From: Lomentospora prolificans
Taxonomy: Eukaryota; Ascomycota; Sordariomycetes; Microascales; Microascaceae
Direction of reading: 5' to 3'
DNA length: 64,000 nucleotides
Assembly: GCA_029532625.1 (NCBI GenBank)
Contig: JARFXM010000009.1
Span: forward strand, 1,550,001 to 1,614,000
Below, in pieces: positions 20,683-31,356 of this stretch. Numbering within the stretch: the first letter of the stretch is position 1; every line of letters starts with the position of its first letter. The notes under the pieces are model-generated. The model was not told the DNA's origin and did no database searches. It was given only the letters and a program-made list of their open reading frames with translations. A program made the translations under genes and the position numbers.

Positions 20683-23600
20683 TTACTTCATGTCCTCCTC
20701 TTGAGCTAACAGTTCCGCATATTCTTCCGCAGACGCAAAGGTGGGAAGATCTCGAAGCCTTCTCTTGCGAATGCGGCGGTTTGCCATATCAGCTTCGGCG
20801 TCAACAGCCGCTGGACGGGCGACCCCAGCTTCATCCGCACCATCTGAGACGATTTCATGAGCATCCTCGGGGTCGCTAGGCATACTATCCTCATCCCTGT
20901 CATCCACGTCGTCGTCAGAATCATCTGCGCCTGCCAGAGCCGATTCAAGCTCCTCAAGTGAAGTCTCGTCATCCGATTCTTCTGGAATGAGACCATTCCA
21001 TAACTGATCGTCCTCATCCTCATGGTCGTCCTTATGGGATTCAGCGTCATGCGGCAACTTTGAGGCACTGTCAGAGCGCCCAATCTGACTGAAATATTCA
21101 TGGAAGAAGACATCTTCCGCAGCAACGTCGTCCACCTTTCTGGACCAAAAGCTAGCGTCGTTTACCGTGACGTCGACGCCTAAAGTGCGCTTACTCCGCA
21201 GCCAAGGATCGGATCCAGCGGCCGTCGATTGCAGAGGTTGCATGATTGAACTACCTCGCGTGGATTCCTTCGCCTTAGGATTCCGGTAGGCAAATTTGTC
21301 GAGGAATCGAATGAGGTTGTGACTCTCTAGATCCGGTTTCTGCGTGCTTCCCGAGTCTATAACGGAGGTAGCATAAACTAACACAGCAGGATGAAAATGA
21401 TCTAAGATAGGCACCTATTAGGTAATCAGAATCGCTGTTCTACTTCATTAGTACTCGGGTTTACTTACTAGATCCCAGAGACAAGTACGGTCGGCATTGC
21501 TGTACTCTGGATCACGCTTGCGGCCGTCATACCGTGCACTAAGCTCACCCGAGCGACCTTGTTGCAATGACTCTCGCTGCTCCTCGGGCTCCTCGATAAG
21601 AGTAATCAACCCGGGGAATAGTGATCGCAGCTGAGCCACGATATACAAAGCCCCGCATATGAACGGCGGCTGGTGCAGTGTGAGTACTTGAAGCATTCTC
21701 TTCACAAATGCTTTTACTCTCTTGACATTAACGTCTGACTTCAACGCCCTCAGGACCAAATTCAAATACATGGCTTGCTTTGAGGACGTCGATAATCGTG
21801 GGTCAAGTAGAGACTCGTACAACACGCGGTAAAGTCTGTCGGCAGCAATGTTTCTCGCCGCGGTCAACTGCTGTATTAGCACCATCGCTTGAATGCTCGT
21901 GTTGAAATTTGAAGAGTGAACAATCCTAAAAAGAGTGTCCAGGTGCGTTTCCAACCTGAAATGTAAAGCAGATTAGCCAGGTGTAATAAGGCATACATCG
22001 GCAAAGTGTAACTCACGTCGTCTCGTCCCCGTCTACAAAAGGAATCGCACGGTTTATGCCGGTGAGAATTGCAGAAACAAGCTTCTCTGCAAGTGCTTCT
22101 GAATTCGGTGCTGTGGGCTGTCGTGGCTGAGAAGTGTCCGCGGCATTCGTCAGTTGAGCTTGCAGAGAGCTCATTTCACCGCTCTTAAGCATGGTGGTGA
22201 ACATGTCAAAGTATATCCTCAGTAAATTCGCCGGCAGCTCGGTCTCCTTACTACTCAGTATCGTTTGATTGAGAGTGTTGACAGCATAGTATCGAGCCTT
22301 CACCGACTGCCCAGGACGTAGTATCACCTCGTGCTCTATGGTACGGATGATTACATCCTTCATGCCAGGGTGAGTACTTTGAAGCTGGAGGAGGAGGTGA
22401 GAGGCACGAGAAGAAAGCTTCCGATCTCTGTCACCCAATTTGTTGACCAGAAGCCTAAGTAGATTGGCTTCCTGTTCGGGTTTCTCCCGAAGAAGTCCAA
22501 AGACGAAATCTAGCGATCTTGTGCGAGAATAATCAATATCATCGCTAGACCAGACTTCAAGAAGTTGGATAACCTTGAAATAAGCCGCCTTCAACCAATC
22601 CTCATACACCCAGGAGATTAGATGTTCCGATGTTATCCCCCTTGGTAACTTAGTAGAGGGGTCCCATGAACGAACCAGCCCCCCCTGCAGGGCACCGAGT
22701 AGACCCGGCTGGTGACTAAATTGTATCAATTTTCGGTTAGCAGGAAGTAAGAGTCCTGGCCCCATGAGATCAACAATGGCAGCAAGCGCGATGATGGCTT
22801 GGCTGCGACTCTTCTTCGAAGCTAGGTTTAGAAGAGCTTCCAAGGCGCGAACGTTATGGACGGGAGATTCCTGGACCGCCAATGTCAAGGCAGAGACTTT
22901 ATCATTCATCGTGCCAGATGCCATGATCGTGGAGAGAAATTTATGGGTAGAAGAAGCTAGGAAACTCTTTGCGTAGGTAGACGAGTCTTTTTCAAGCAAA
23001 GTCCACGCATACTCCTTGATGGAGTTGATAGCTTTAGTATATGGCGCTATATCATCGAGAAGAGGAGGCCGAATATCTGGGAGAGAAACAGAATGCCATT
23101 CGGGTGTCGGTTGGAACATCTAGCATGAATGTTAGTCGGTTCCATATCGACTGATAGCGGGTAGCACATACAATCCCCTTGATCAGAGAATTTGGCGGAG
23201 AAGGACTGCTCGAGACTTTCAGATTGTCATTGGAGCTAGCAGTCACCTCCAGAAGCGGAGATGGATCCGGGGGAGTCTGAGAAAAGCCCAATTTTCCAAC
23301 GAAATCGGTCAATTCGGTATGGAGTTTGGGGGATAGTGCCGCGGACGACTCGTCGTGCTCATCTTCCGATTGCGACGGCGCGTCCATGATAATCTCCAGA
23401 TCCTCCTCATCTCCGCCTAGGGCACGAATCTCGTTGAGGATGGCGTCCCTCGTGATATCTAAGCGTGCATTTTCAGCCGGGGCCCTGACAAACGTTCCAG
23501 TAGTATTCTTTGAGTCGCTATCGCCCCGTATTCGCTTTCTGGGCCGAGACAGATCCTTGACAATCGCATTCTGTCCCGGTTTGCGCTTCGGGCCTGACAT
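20683..23600 (-). CDS. mak21: Ribosome biogenesis protein Noc1/Mak21 (CBF domain)
   Basis: Four exons: 23600-23172, 23119-22017, 21955-21469 and 21414-20683; introns of 52, 61 and 54 nt. Phases agree throughout, giving 916 residues. The N-terminus is basic (MSGPKRKPGQ, RPRKRIRG), then a long helical-repeat body. The CBF/Mak21 signature is in exon 3, around YLNLVLRALKSDVNVKRVKA, continuing into exon 4. The C-terminus is an acidic Asp/Glu/Ser stretch of about 100 residues ahead of a basic RKRRLRDLPTF motif. Known: Noc1/Mak21 pairs with Noc2 in the nucleolus during early 60S assembly. The shared gene border with prolyl-tRNA synthetase (642 bp, divergent) links two translation genes, which may be coincidence. 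Confidence 0.94.
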
Positions 23601-24242
23601 CTACTCAACATTCAGTGTAAGCAACATTCAGTGTAAGGTCGACCAAGGTTTGATGGCTCTTGTGTCACATTAACAGCTGTATGGACTCCCACTTACATTT
23701 AGATAGGTAGCGTAGTCGAGCGCTAGCAATTGATCTAGCAATTCGTAGAACGTCTTTCCTCGCACAATGGGCGGATGGGGTCACAATAAAAGTCAGGAAA
23801 CAGAAAGAGAGGAAAAAAAAAGTTGCCTCGAGAATACATTGGACGCCAAGCAAAGTGGTGGGGTCGCACATGCCATGGTATTGGATACTAGTCAGTCTCG
23901 GTCAACTGGCACTCTCCAAGAAATTTCAGTCATTATGTAAGCCTCTAGAGCTCTAACCACAAGCCCAGCAACACACTGCGACGGATGAAGTGCATCGATG
24001 CTTCATTCATCTACCGGTTAGACTTACAGATGTTGGAGTTAGCTTCGAATTGGTCCGCCTAAGATAGAGCGTGTTTTCAAGATCTCAAGTCTTACGGTTC
24101 GATACCTAGCCTCCTCTCGTATATACATCTTTTTTTTTGGCCATTGTCCTCAAACACGTTCTTGGGGCGAGAAAAGGGTGGCTAGGAGCACCTAAGACGG
24201 GTTCAACCGTACGTGTGCTGCCATGAGTCCGGGGCCTAGAAA
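23601..24242. promoter_or_regulatory. Shared divergent promoter, NOC1 and prolyl-tRNA synthetase
   Basis: 642 bp between the two start codons. It must hold both promoters. Apart from the 16-bp duplication next to NOC1 and T-runs near 24,130 I see no defined element and no gene. Confidence 0.5.
23606..23637. repeat. Perfect 16-bp tandem duplication in the NOC1 leader
   Basis: CAACATTCAGTGTAAG occurs at 23,606-23,621 and again at 23,622-23,637, beginning 5 bp upstream of the NOC1 start codon. It lies in the presumed 5' UTR. Confidence 0.9.
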
Positions 24243-26498
24243 ATGAAGGCGTCATGTGTGTTCCTCCTATCAAGCTCTCGAGTAAGTCAGCCTCTCATCT
24301 TAATGGCACTCTCATTACTTGCTCTTTTTGGTCCTTAATTACGCGGCTTCTCTACCGTTAGCTCCAACACTTCATCTTGCCGCACCTCGGATTCCAATGA
24401 AGCTAATCACACCACTGGCTAGGCTCTGCATAGCTCCCTACGCAGCAATCCAGTACGCTCCTTACGGTCTCAGATATGGCAGCCAACTGGAGGTATTTCT
24501 AAGACCGCCAAAGAAGGTATGCCTCCTTCCATACCCTTCTTACCACCTAACACTAAAGTGATGTCGCACAGCGGGATACGAAAAACTCGTACGGGCCGGC
24601 TACGTTAGGCAGGTAGGGACGCGCTCTCATTACGCTAAATTCCCGCATTAACCTTTCTGCTCACTATCATCTCCCGCCTATAGTCGAGCATCGGAACTTT
24701 CAATATCTTGCCCTTAGGATTACGGGTCCAAGAGAAAATCGAGCAGCTTTTGGATACTAGCATGGCTAGGATAGGTGAGTTCGTATAGTCCTGCGAGTCT
24801 TCATCGTGCTAACTTGGCTGGCTTCGAGGTGCATCTAAAGTGTCACTATCATCCATGACGGCACAGGAGCTCTGGGAACGGAGCGGTCGGCTTCAACAAG
24901 TCGGCCCAGAGGTGCGTATAAACTCATGATCGGGTCTTTTTTCAACTTTCAATAGCTACGACGGTACGAGCTGGTTAACGTCAACAAAAGCTCTTCAAGT
25001 TTGAGGATCGCAGGCACTTCCCTTTCCTACTTTCACCGACACACGAAGAAGAGATAACTCACATGGTCGCCAAAATTACCCAATCATATAAAGACCTCCC
25101 TCTCCGGCTCTACCAAATATGTAAGATCGCATGACATGTTTCGCTAGTCCTAGACTAACAATCAAAGCGCGCAAGTACCGGGATGAGCTTCGGCCACGGC
25201 ACGGCCTCCTCCGAACCAGAGAATTTATGATGAAAGACTTATACACATTTGATCTAGACCTAAAAGCTGCCATTGATACGTACCACCAAGTCAGAGCCGC
25301 CTATCATCACTTTTTCTCTCAACTCAACGTTCCATTCCTGGTGGCCGAGGCAAGTTGCGGTGATATGGGGGGCAGCATGAGCCACGAGTATCATATGCCG
25401 TGCAATCTAGGTGAGGATACTGTAGTCAGTTGTCGGCAATGCGGCTACTCTGCCAACGAAGAAGTCGCAGATACTGAGATCACAACGCGTCATCATCCAA
25501 TTCATGAAATTCCAATACTAGAGTCTCCTGTCGCCGTTTGGAGAGGAGTGTCGAAGAATCGGGATACCCTCATAAACGTCTGGTACAGACCCAACGGCGA
25601 GGACACAGCACCGGTCAACATCCATGCTATCAGGACTTTAGTGCCCGACCTCGATGCTAGTATAGAAGATCCTACCCCCATATGGATGGACCTTCTTGAA
25701 AAGAGGAGGCAGAATGCCCCGTCAACAAAGAAGCTCAAGCTGGTGAACTTGCTCGACTTCAGGATTGCACACCTTGCAGCCAGCCTCAACGAAGGTCCTC
25801 GGTCGATTCATAAGATCCTTCCACCAGACAGCCCTACGCAAGACATACCGCAGTCCCTTTTGCACAGTTCGCCAGCCGGCAACCCGCTGAACCTTATGCG
25901 GATACAAAGCGGCGATCCATGTCCGCGGTGCGAGACCGGGACAGTCGAAGTAGCAAAGACCCTTGAGTTAGGGCATACATTCCACCTCGGTACCCGGTAC
26001 TCAGACCCTATGGCAGCCAGGGTCTCTCCACCATTCACCAAATCGAGCAAGCATACAAGCCACGCCCTCCCGATGCAGATGGGTTGTTTTGGGATTGGGA
26101 TCACACGCATCATTGGCGCCATCGCAGAAGGTCTGGCGGATGAGAAAGGACTCATCTGGCCACTAAGCATAGCCCCATACCAAGTTATCATAGTGCCCGA
26201 CACTGACCTGGTCGAGGAAGCAGGCCATGTGTACGACTCCATTGCCATCATGCCATCAGTAATGTCCACGACGTTTCCGCGCACTATCGACGCGCTCCTG
26301 GACGACCGCTCTGAATCTATGCCGTGGAAATTGAAAGATGCCGATCTAGCAGGTTATCCTGTGGTAGTCGTTCTCGGACGTGCCTGGAGAGAATCTCGCG
26401 GTTGTGAGGTTCAGTGCCGGCGGCTCTCGTTAAGAGAGGTTGTTCCTTCAAAACAACTTCCACAGTATATCCATGATCTGCTGTTGAGATTGAAATAA
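24243..26498 (+). CDS. Prolyl-tRNA synthetase, mitochondrial (bacterial type)
   Basis: Seven exons: 24243-24281, 24423-24516, 24572-24612, 24684-24774, 24829-24911, 24991-25120 and 25168-26498; introns of 141, 55, 71, 54, 79 and 47 nt. All phases fit, giving 602 residues. An Arg/Ser-rich leader (ALHSSLRSNPVRSLRSQ) precedes the conserved IWQPTGGIS block, as in a mitochondrial import signal. Class II motifs are visible: SPTHEEEITHMVA, motif 2 YRDELRPRHGLLRTREFMMKD, and motif 3 GCFGIGITRIIGAIAE, then the anticodon-binding domain. Known reaction: proline + ATP + tRNA(Pro) to prolyl-tRNA(Pro), here for mitochondrial translation (yeast Aim10 family). Exons 1-6 have no long frame of their own and are supported by family blocks plus splice phase; exon 1 (13 residues) is the least certain. 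The bacterial editing insert appears short or absent. Confidence 0.93.
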
Positions 26499-26829
26499 TT
26501 ATGGACCTAAGATACATGGAAGGATATTACTAAAAACCGACGTTTTTGGATGGTCCTGTCAATCAATGCAGCGGGTGCTGCGAGATTTCTGTGGGACAAA
26601 ACAGCCCGCCTGTCAAATACTCAGCTTGAGGTTATTAATTTGCTTGGAAAGTTCAATACAGCGCAGCGTGGTCCCACTTATGCTTTTGACCAAGGCGTTC
26701 AATTGATCCCACCCAATCTTGGCTGGGCTTATGTACACAAAATTTCACTCGACTGTTCTCCCATTCACTTGCCCCACATCCCATCTCAAATGCCTTTTCC
26801 AACGTCACTTGAATAAACTCCAAGTTCAA
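26499..26829. other. Intergenic region, prolyl-tRNA synthetase to prefoldin 5
   Basis: About 330 bp between two + strand genes: 3' UTR plus promoter. An open frame continues upstream of the prefoldin ATG, but without family similarity. Nothing else seen. Confidence 0.45.
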
Positions 26830-27512
26830 ATGGCATCACCATCGACAGAAACAGGTATAGAAACCCGGCAACTCAATCTCCATATCTTTCTGCAAGATAC
26901 TTACTCTCGCGTAGTTAACCTTGACAGCCTGGACCCCCAGCAGCTGTCGCAAGTGAAGAAGCAGATCGAAGGAGAGCTCGACCACTTGGGTGCGTCATTT
27001 GCTCAGCTGCACACGGCTCAGGCGAAATTTAAAGAATGTCTCCGTTGTGTTGAGGCGAGGTTTGAATCCTCACAAAGTATGCTTAGGATCGGGATCCCTG
27101 TCCACCGTCCAGTCACACAAAGCCTAACGAATATACTTTAGGTGTCCAGTCAGTGCTGGTGCCTCTAACCAACTCGCTCTACGTCCGAGGAGAACTCCCC
27201 CAGGATGACAGAGTAATGGTAGATATAGGCACTGGATATTTAGTGGAGAAGGTTGCTCAAGATGAATTCCCCTCCGTCTTCTGCCTTGTGCGAGCAAACT
27301 AACATACACTAGCGAGCAACCGAGGCCAGGGACTTCTACAAGGCGAGATCGGACGAACTAGCGAAAACGCTTCAGGATCTAGAAAGCATACTCCAGCGAA
27401 AGACTACCAACGTCCAAGTAATCGAAGATGGTGAGGTCCTTCCCCTCTTGAATCACGTCTCTTACTTACATATTTTACAGTCATGAGGAAAAAGATTCTT
27501 GAGTCTTCATAG
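26830..27512 (+). CDS. gim5: Prefoldin subunit 5
   Basis: Five exons proposed: 26830-26854, 26915-27076, 27142-27251, 27313-27430 and 27481-27512, giving 148 residues, the usual length for this alpha-class subunit. The order is typical: a short start, VNLDSLDPQQLSQVKKQ helix, the central beta-hairpin (VLVPLTNSLYVRGELPQDD and VMVDIGTGYLVEK), then a C-terminal coiled coil (RATEARDFYKARSDELAKTL). Known: prefoldin is a hexameric cytosolic chaperone that hands unfolded actin and tubulin to the CCT chaperonin. The first intron (60 nt, in frame, GTATAG...CGTAG) is optional by frame: retaining it adds 20 residues before VNLDSL that family members lack. The third donor, GTTGCT, is non-standard but the only GT that keeps phase. 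Confidence 0.9.
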
Positions 27513-27713
27513 TAAATTCATATTACGCATACATTATAGGGTGCAACTCCCGGTATCAATTTCGTGGCGCCAGATTCCTGTGTTTTATCGGAGCCTTCGC
27601 ATCACCATAGACCAACAACCTTCTTCCGGGCAGTAACATCGCTTTCGCCTTAATCGCTTTGACATCTCTGCCAGCACTAATATGAATTATCTGTCGTCCG
27701 ATTTGTAAACCTC

Positions 27714-29262
27714 TCAGTTGTTGAAAGTATTCAAGATCTCCCGTACCCTAAGGACACAGTCAAGGAATCCCATGAACCTGGCTTTTGAATCGGTGCTACT
27801 TTCGGAAAAGACACTTCCCGCCGCTAAGCTCCCATCTTGCTCCCACACGGCCAGATCGTCTCCATTGTTACTCATGTAGTCGTCCCATTCGGGCCCAGTT
27901 AAGGAGATGCTGCAAGCCGTGGCCGGGGGCAATTGAGTTTTTGTGCAGCTCCATCGCCTTGTTGTTTCAATAGTTACTCTGTACGGTGTACCGGGGTATG
28001 GCAACCTCAAGGATGTCTTGAGAATTGAGGCCTCGGGGAAATGAAGTAAACCCGGAACCAGCCTGAAAAGCAGCTGGGGGACCTGCAAGTCCTCGGCACT
28101 GTCGATTTGTGGAGCTAATACAACGCATCGATGTAGTTCAGAAACCCAACTCGGGAGAGTCAGGGTCACCTCTTGGGCTAATATACTGAGGCTCCAATCA
28201 TGAGGTCTGCGGAGAATATATTAGATCTTCCCAGCGTCACTGGCCACAACTGGTTCCTTCCTTACCCTTCGAGAACTGCGGAGATCACATCGAGTCTTTT
28301 CCAAGCCCGTGAAACAATTCGTGTATTAGACAAATACCAGCGAGTAGTCTTCCTGGTATTTGCGCTGGAGATATCGGCTTCTATCCGCTGGTTATGTACC
28401 AATAGTGAGAGCGAGTGATGTGAGCACCTATAAATAACCGACTGAACCTCGTGCTCTGGGGTATCAGGCCGTAGTTGCAAGATGACGTGTCTTGCTAATG
28501 GGAAACTCGTTGCGCCATCGCCAATTCTAGGAGCCGCCCGGATTAGTTAAAGAAAAAGGGGGCAAGGGGTTACGCCTACGTAAGAAACAGGAATATAGCG
28601 ACTCATTTACACATACCTACCTTGTATTCATTCCAACTACGCCGAGATCTGGAAGCTGACTGGTCATGTCCATAAATTCTGGGATGTTGTACTCACTAGG
28701 GCCGTCACACGGCTTCCGGAATCTGACAAACCCAAAATTGGCTCTTACACGAACCTCACAGTCGGTGACCTGGGAGGGACATGCTGAATTCCGGAAGAGG
28801 CAATATATACGATCCTTGTGATTCTCCATGGTGAACCCCGCAGGAATTGAAACTTGGCCTGTTGTATTCGGTTGAAGAACAGGTCGACCCGCTTCATCAA
28901 AGACAACCGTGCCATGCAGCTTAGAATTTGCACTCAAGGGTGGCTGTAACAAGAGTTCTTTCCGGCCGCTTGCCTCCTCTTTTTTCATGCCCCGAACCGT
29001 CTGGTGGATCTCTTGAATTGCCATCCGAATGTGAGCTGAGGTGGGCCCTGTGATACGGACCACGGTATTGAGCTTTTCACCGTAGATCTCTACGCCGTAT
29101 GCCTTGCGCAACGTATCAAAAGCCCCGAGTGACTCCTCTGACAGTCCAAGGGGCATTTTTGATTTTCCGGGAAGAATCAAGTAAGCCTAGCACGGCTATT
29201 TTCAGCACAAAAGCACAGTCGCCCAATGATAGGGATATTTATTATACCGTAGGTCGAGCCAT
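27714..29262 (-). CDS. Unrecognised protein, possible KH-like segment near the N-terminus; 5' end uncertain
   Basis: Three solid exons join in phase: 29186-28621, 28526-28266 and 28206-27714, with 94- and 59-nt introns (GTAGGT...CTCCTAG and GTAAGG...CCGCAG). A 15-nt first exon (29262-29248, MARPT) with a GTATAA donor would give 444 residues, but longer upstream exons are possible: coding-like stretches continue to about 29,450. The segment LRKAYGVEIYGEKLNTVVRI followed by GPTSAHIRMAIQEI resembles a KH fold, which would suggest RNA binding; this is a weak impression. The middle part is strand-rich and the last exon has a WDDYMSNNGDD acidic patch. No membrane or secretion signal. I do not recognise the family. 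The gene is convergent with prefoldin 5, 200 bp apart. Confidence 0.6.
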
Positions 29263-31356
29263 GTAGTCTCCCTCGGCGGACGTCTCAACCTGTGATAACC
29301 CTTGGCTCCTTGGGCAGATAGGGAACGGATGCCCCTCGTGCAGAGGGCCAATACCCTTGCTCCCTTTAACCGTGAGAGGTAACATTAGTCTTGATTTTGA
29401 TCAAACCCACCTTTCTATTTCGGCGTCATAGTTGTCAGAAGGAAAACAAGATGGAGGGTTTCTATTGCAACGTAGCCTGGTTGTTCTCGTCTATGCTGGA
29501 TTAATGGTGGGCATCGATACTCGTACGGCAGGAGCTTCGGACTACCCGTACCATGTCCCTAAAAGAATTCGATGCCACCTGCCGCCAATAAAAGGGGGAG
29601 CGTCTTCATGTTACAGTGCATTCTGAGGCGTCCATAGATCACCACCACCACCCAAAGTGAATAACGAAAGCCGATATAAGGCTAGAAGACGTGCTGTGGG
29701 AGCTAGCTCATCTCAACCGCATTGGTCCCCGACACGACACTAAAATCGCAACTTGATATTTCACATCGAAGCCGGCCAGTACACCGCCTTTTTTGGCTCA
29801 AATTGAACTCTCCAATTACGAATACCTTTAACTTTATTCAATAAGGATGGGTGCGTGTTATGAAACAGGCGAACGGCATCACCGTGGCTTTCCTAAGCAG
29901 AACTGGCACTAGAAACAAAGACAACCATTCCATGCCACATTACGAGAGGTTTCTGAGAAGAACGAGTACCCCACATCATTGATCAACCGGGTTAGCAATG
30001 GCAAGACAACCCAGGAGAGCGGATAGGATTCTGAGGAAGAGAGAAGAAGGCCTTAAATCTGATAATCCAGACAAGTAACACGATGGTATCTTGCTCGATA
30101 ACATACTGCATTCCCTGGACGTGCGAGTCCAAGCGATACACTCACCGCCGCCTTGGCGATTCTCAGAGCTACATTGTGAAGAATAGCTGAAATTTCACGC
30201 CCAATTTAACGAAGGCAAGTCCAACCGGCCATTGGTCTACGAACAGCTTGGCCTCCAAATACCGCCAGCCAGTCATGGAGCAGCGTTTCGGCCGAGGGCC
30301 CACAATCCTGGTAGCTTATTAGGCGCACATGCTTGGCTGGACGGTCATGGGCGGGAGCTTATGGGAACGTAACCTAATATGGCGAAGGTTCCCGGGAATA
30401 ACTTGCAGGGAGGGCCAAGTCCGGCGCCGGACCGGACGTTATCACGTGGCCCCGCCACAAGCGATATCCATGATGGATGGCCGGGAAGCCGGGAAGAAGA
30501 AATTAAAATAAAAATCGGCCCCCACAAAAGCAAGACCGGTTCCCCACCTCGGGCCTGGCCACATCCTACTTACTCCGGACGTGAATATCGGGCGAGTGGC
30601 AAATTGCCCGTCACCTTATCCCCTTATCTTGCGTTTAGCACCCCACGTTAAGCTCCTGTTAATATATTGAGTTTGATCTGGCTGGCCCTAGTGCCAACTA
30701 GTATCAAAGCATTCGCAGCTTTCTAGGCAAACTGATTTCGGAGGGGAAATCGACCTCTTCGGCACAGGCCCCCCATGTATTCCCCCACTTGGTGTGTGGT
30801 AGCCAAGAGATTTGGATCATTTTGAGGCCTGGTGCGGAAGAGTTCTTGAACTGTGATTGGTACCGACATGCAGTGTTTGGTAGCCAAGGCATTTAAAACT
30901 CCACAGGCTCACCTTGGCATCAAGACGGATCCTATCATACGAACCAATAAAAAAAAGTGAGCTATGTCCATGAAGCGGGTGGGCGAAGCCAAGACATACA
31001 CAGATGCAGAGCTTCAGCTCCATTTCCCCGGTCGAGTTTGATCTCACCGCACTGCGTTACCCTCTCTTTAAAGAACCAATATAGAAGGTCGAAGAGAGCT
31101 CGATCTTGGCATTTGGTACCTGGCGCGCCTGGGAAAATCTATAAGATGAAGCCCCTCCCCCGCGAGAGCTTGCATGTCAGTTGAACTAGAATAAATCTTA
31201 CTTCTCTGGTTGGTAACTTGCCGTGCCTAATCCCCTTTCTCCCACATTTGCGGCCTTCCATCACCGTTAGTTACACTTAGCAACATCAGCTAGCTAAGAC
31301 TCTTGTAATTCTTCTACTTCTGTACCCAGCTGGGGATCAGGCATCCCCTCACAGCC
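29263..31356. other. Intergenic region upstream of the ENA ATPase
   Basis: About 2.1 kb between divergent genes. No convincing coding frame, RNA gene or transposon. The right 1.2 kb carries a dense set of PacC-type hexamers and STRE-type CCCCT motifs, described separately. The left 200 bp may contain further 5' exons of the neighbouring - strand gene. Confidence 0.5.
30152..31124. promoter_or_regulatory. Cluster of PacC/Rim101-type sites upstream of the ENA ATPase
   Basis: GCCAAG or its complement occurs at 30152-30157, 30247-30252, 30332-30337, 30414-30419, 30802-30807, 30883-30888, 30913-30918, 30988-30993 and 31105-31110; GCCAGG (as CCTGGC) occurs at 30554-30559 and 31119-31124. GCCARG is the established PacC site of filamentous fungi, and ENA genes are classic alkaline-induced targets. 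Two of the sites share the 10-mer GGTAGCCAAG, 81 bp apart. By chance about one GCCARG per kb on both strands is expected. Three CCCCT (STRE-like) motifs lie closer to the ATG, at 31152, 31232 and 31345. Confidence 0.6.
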
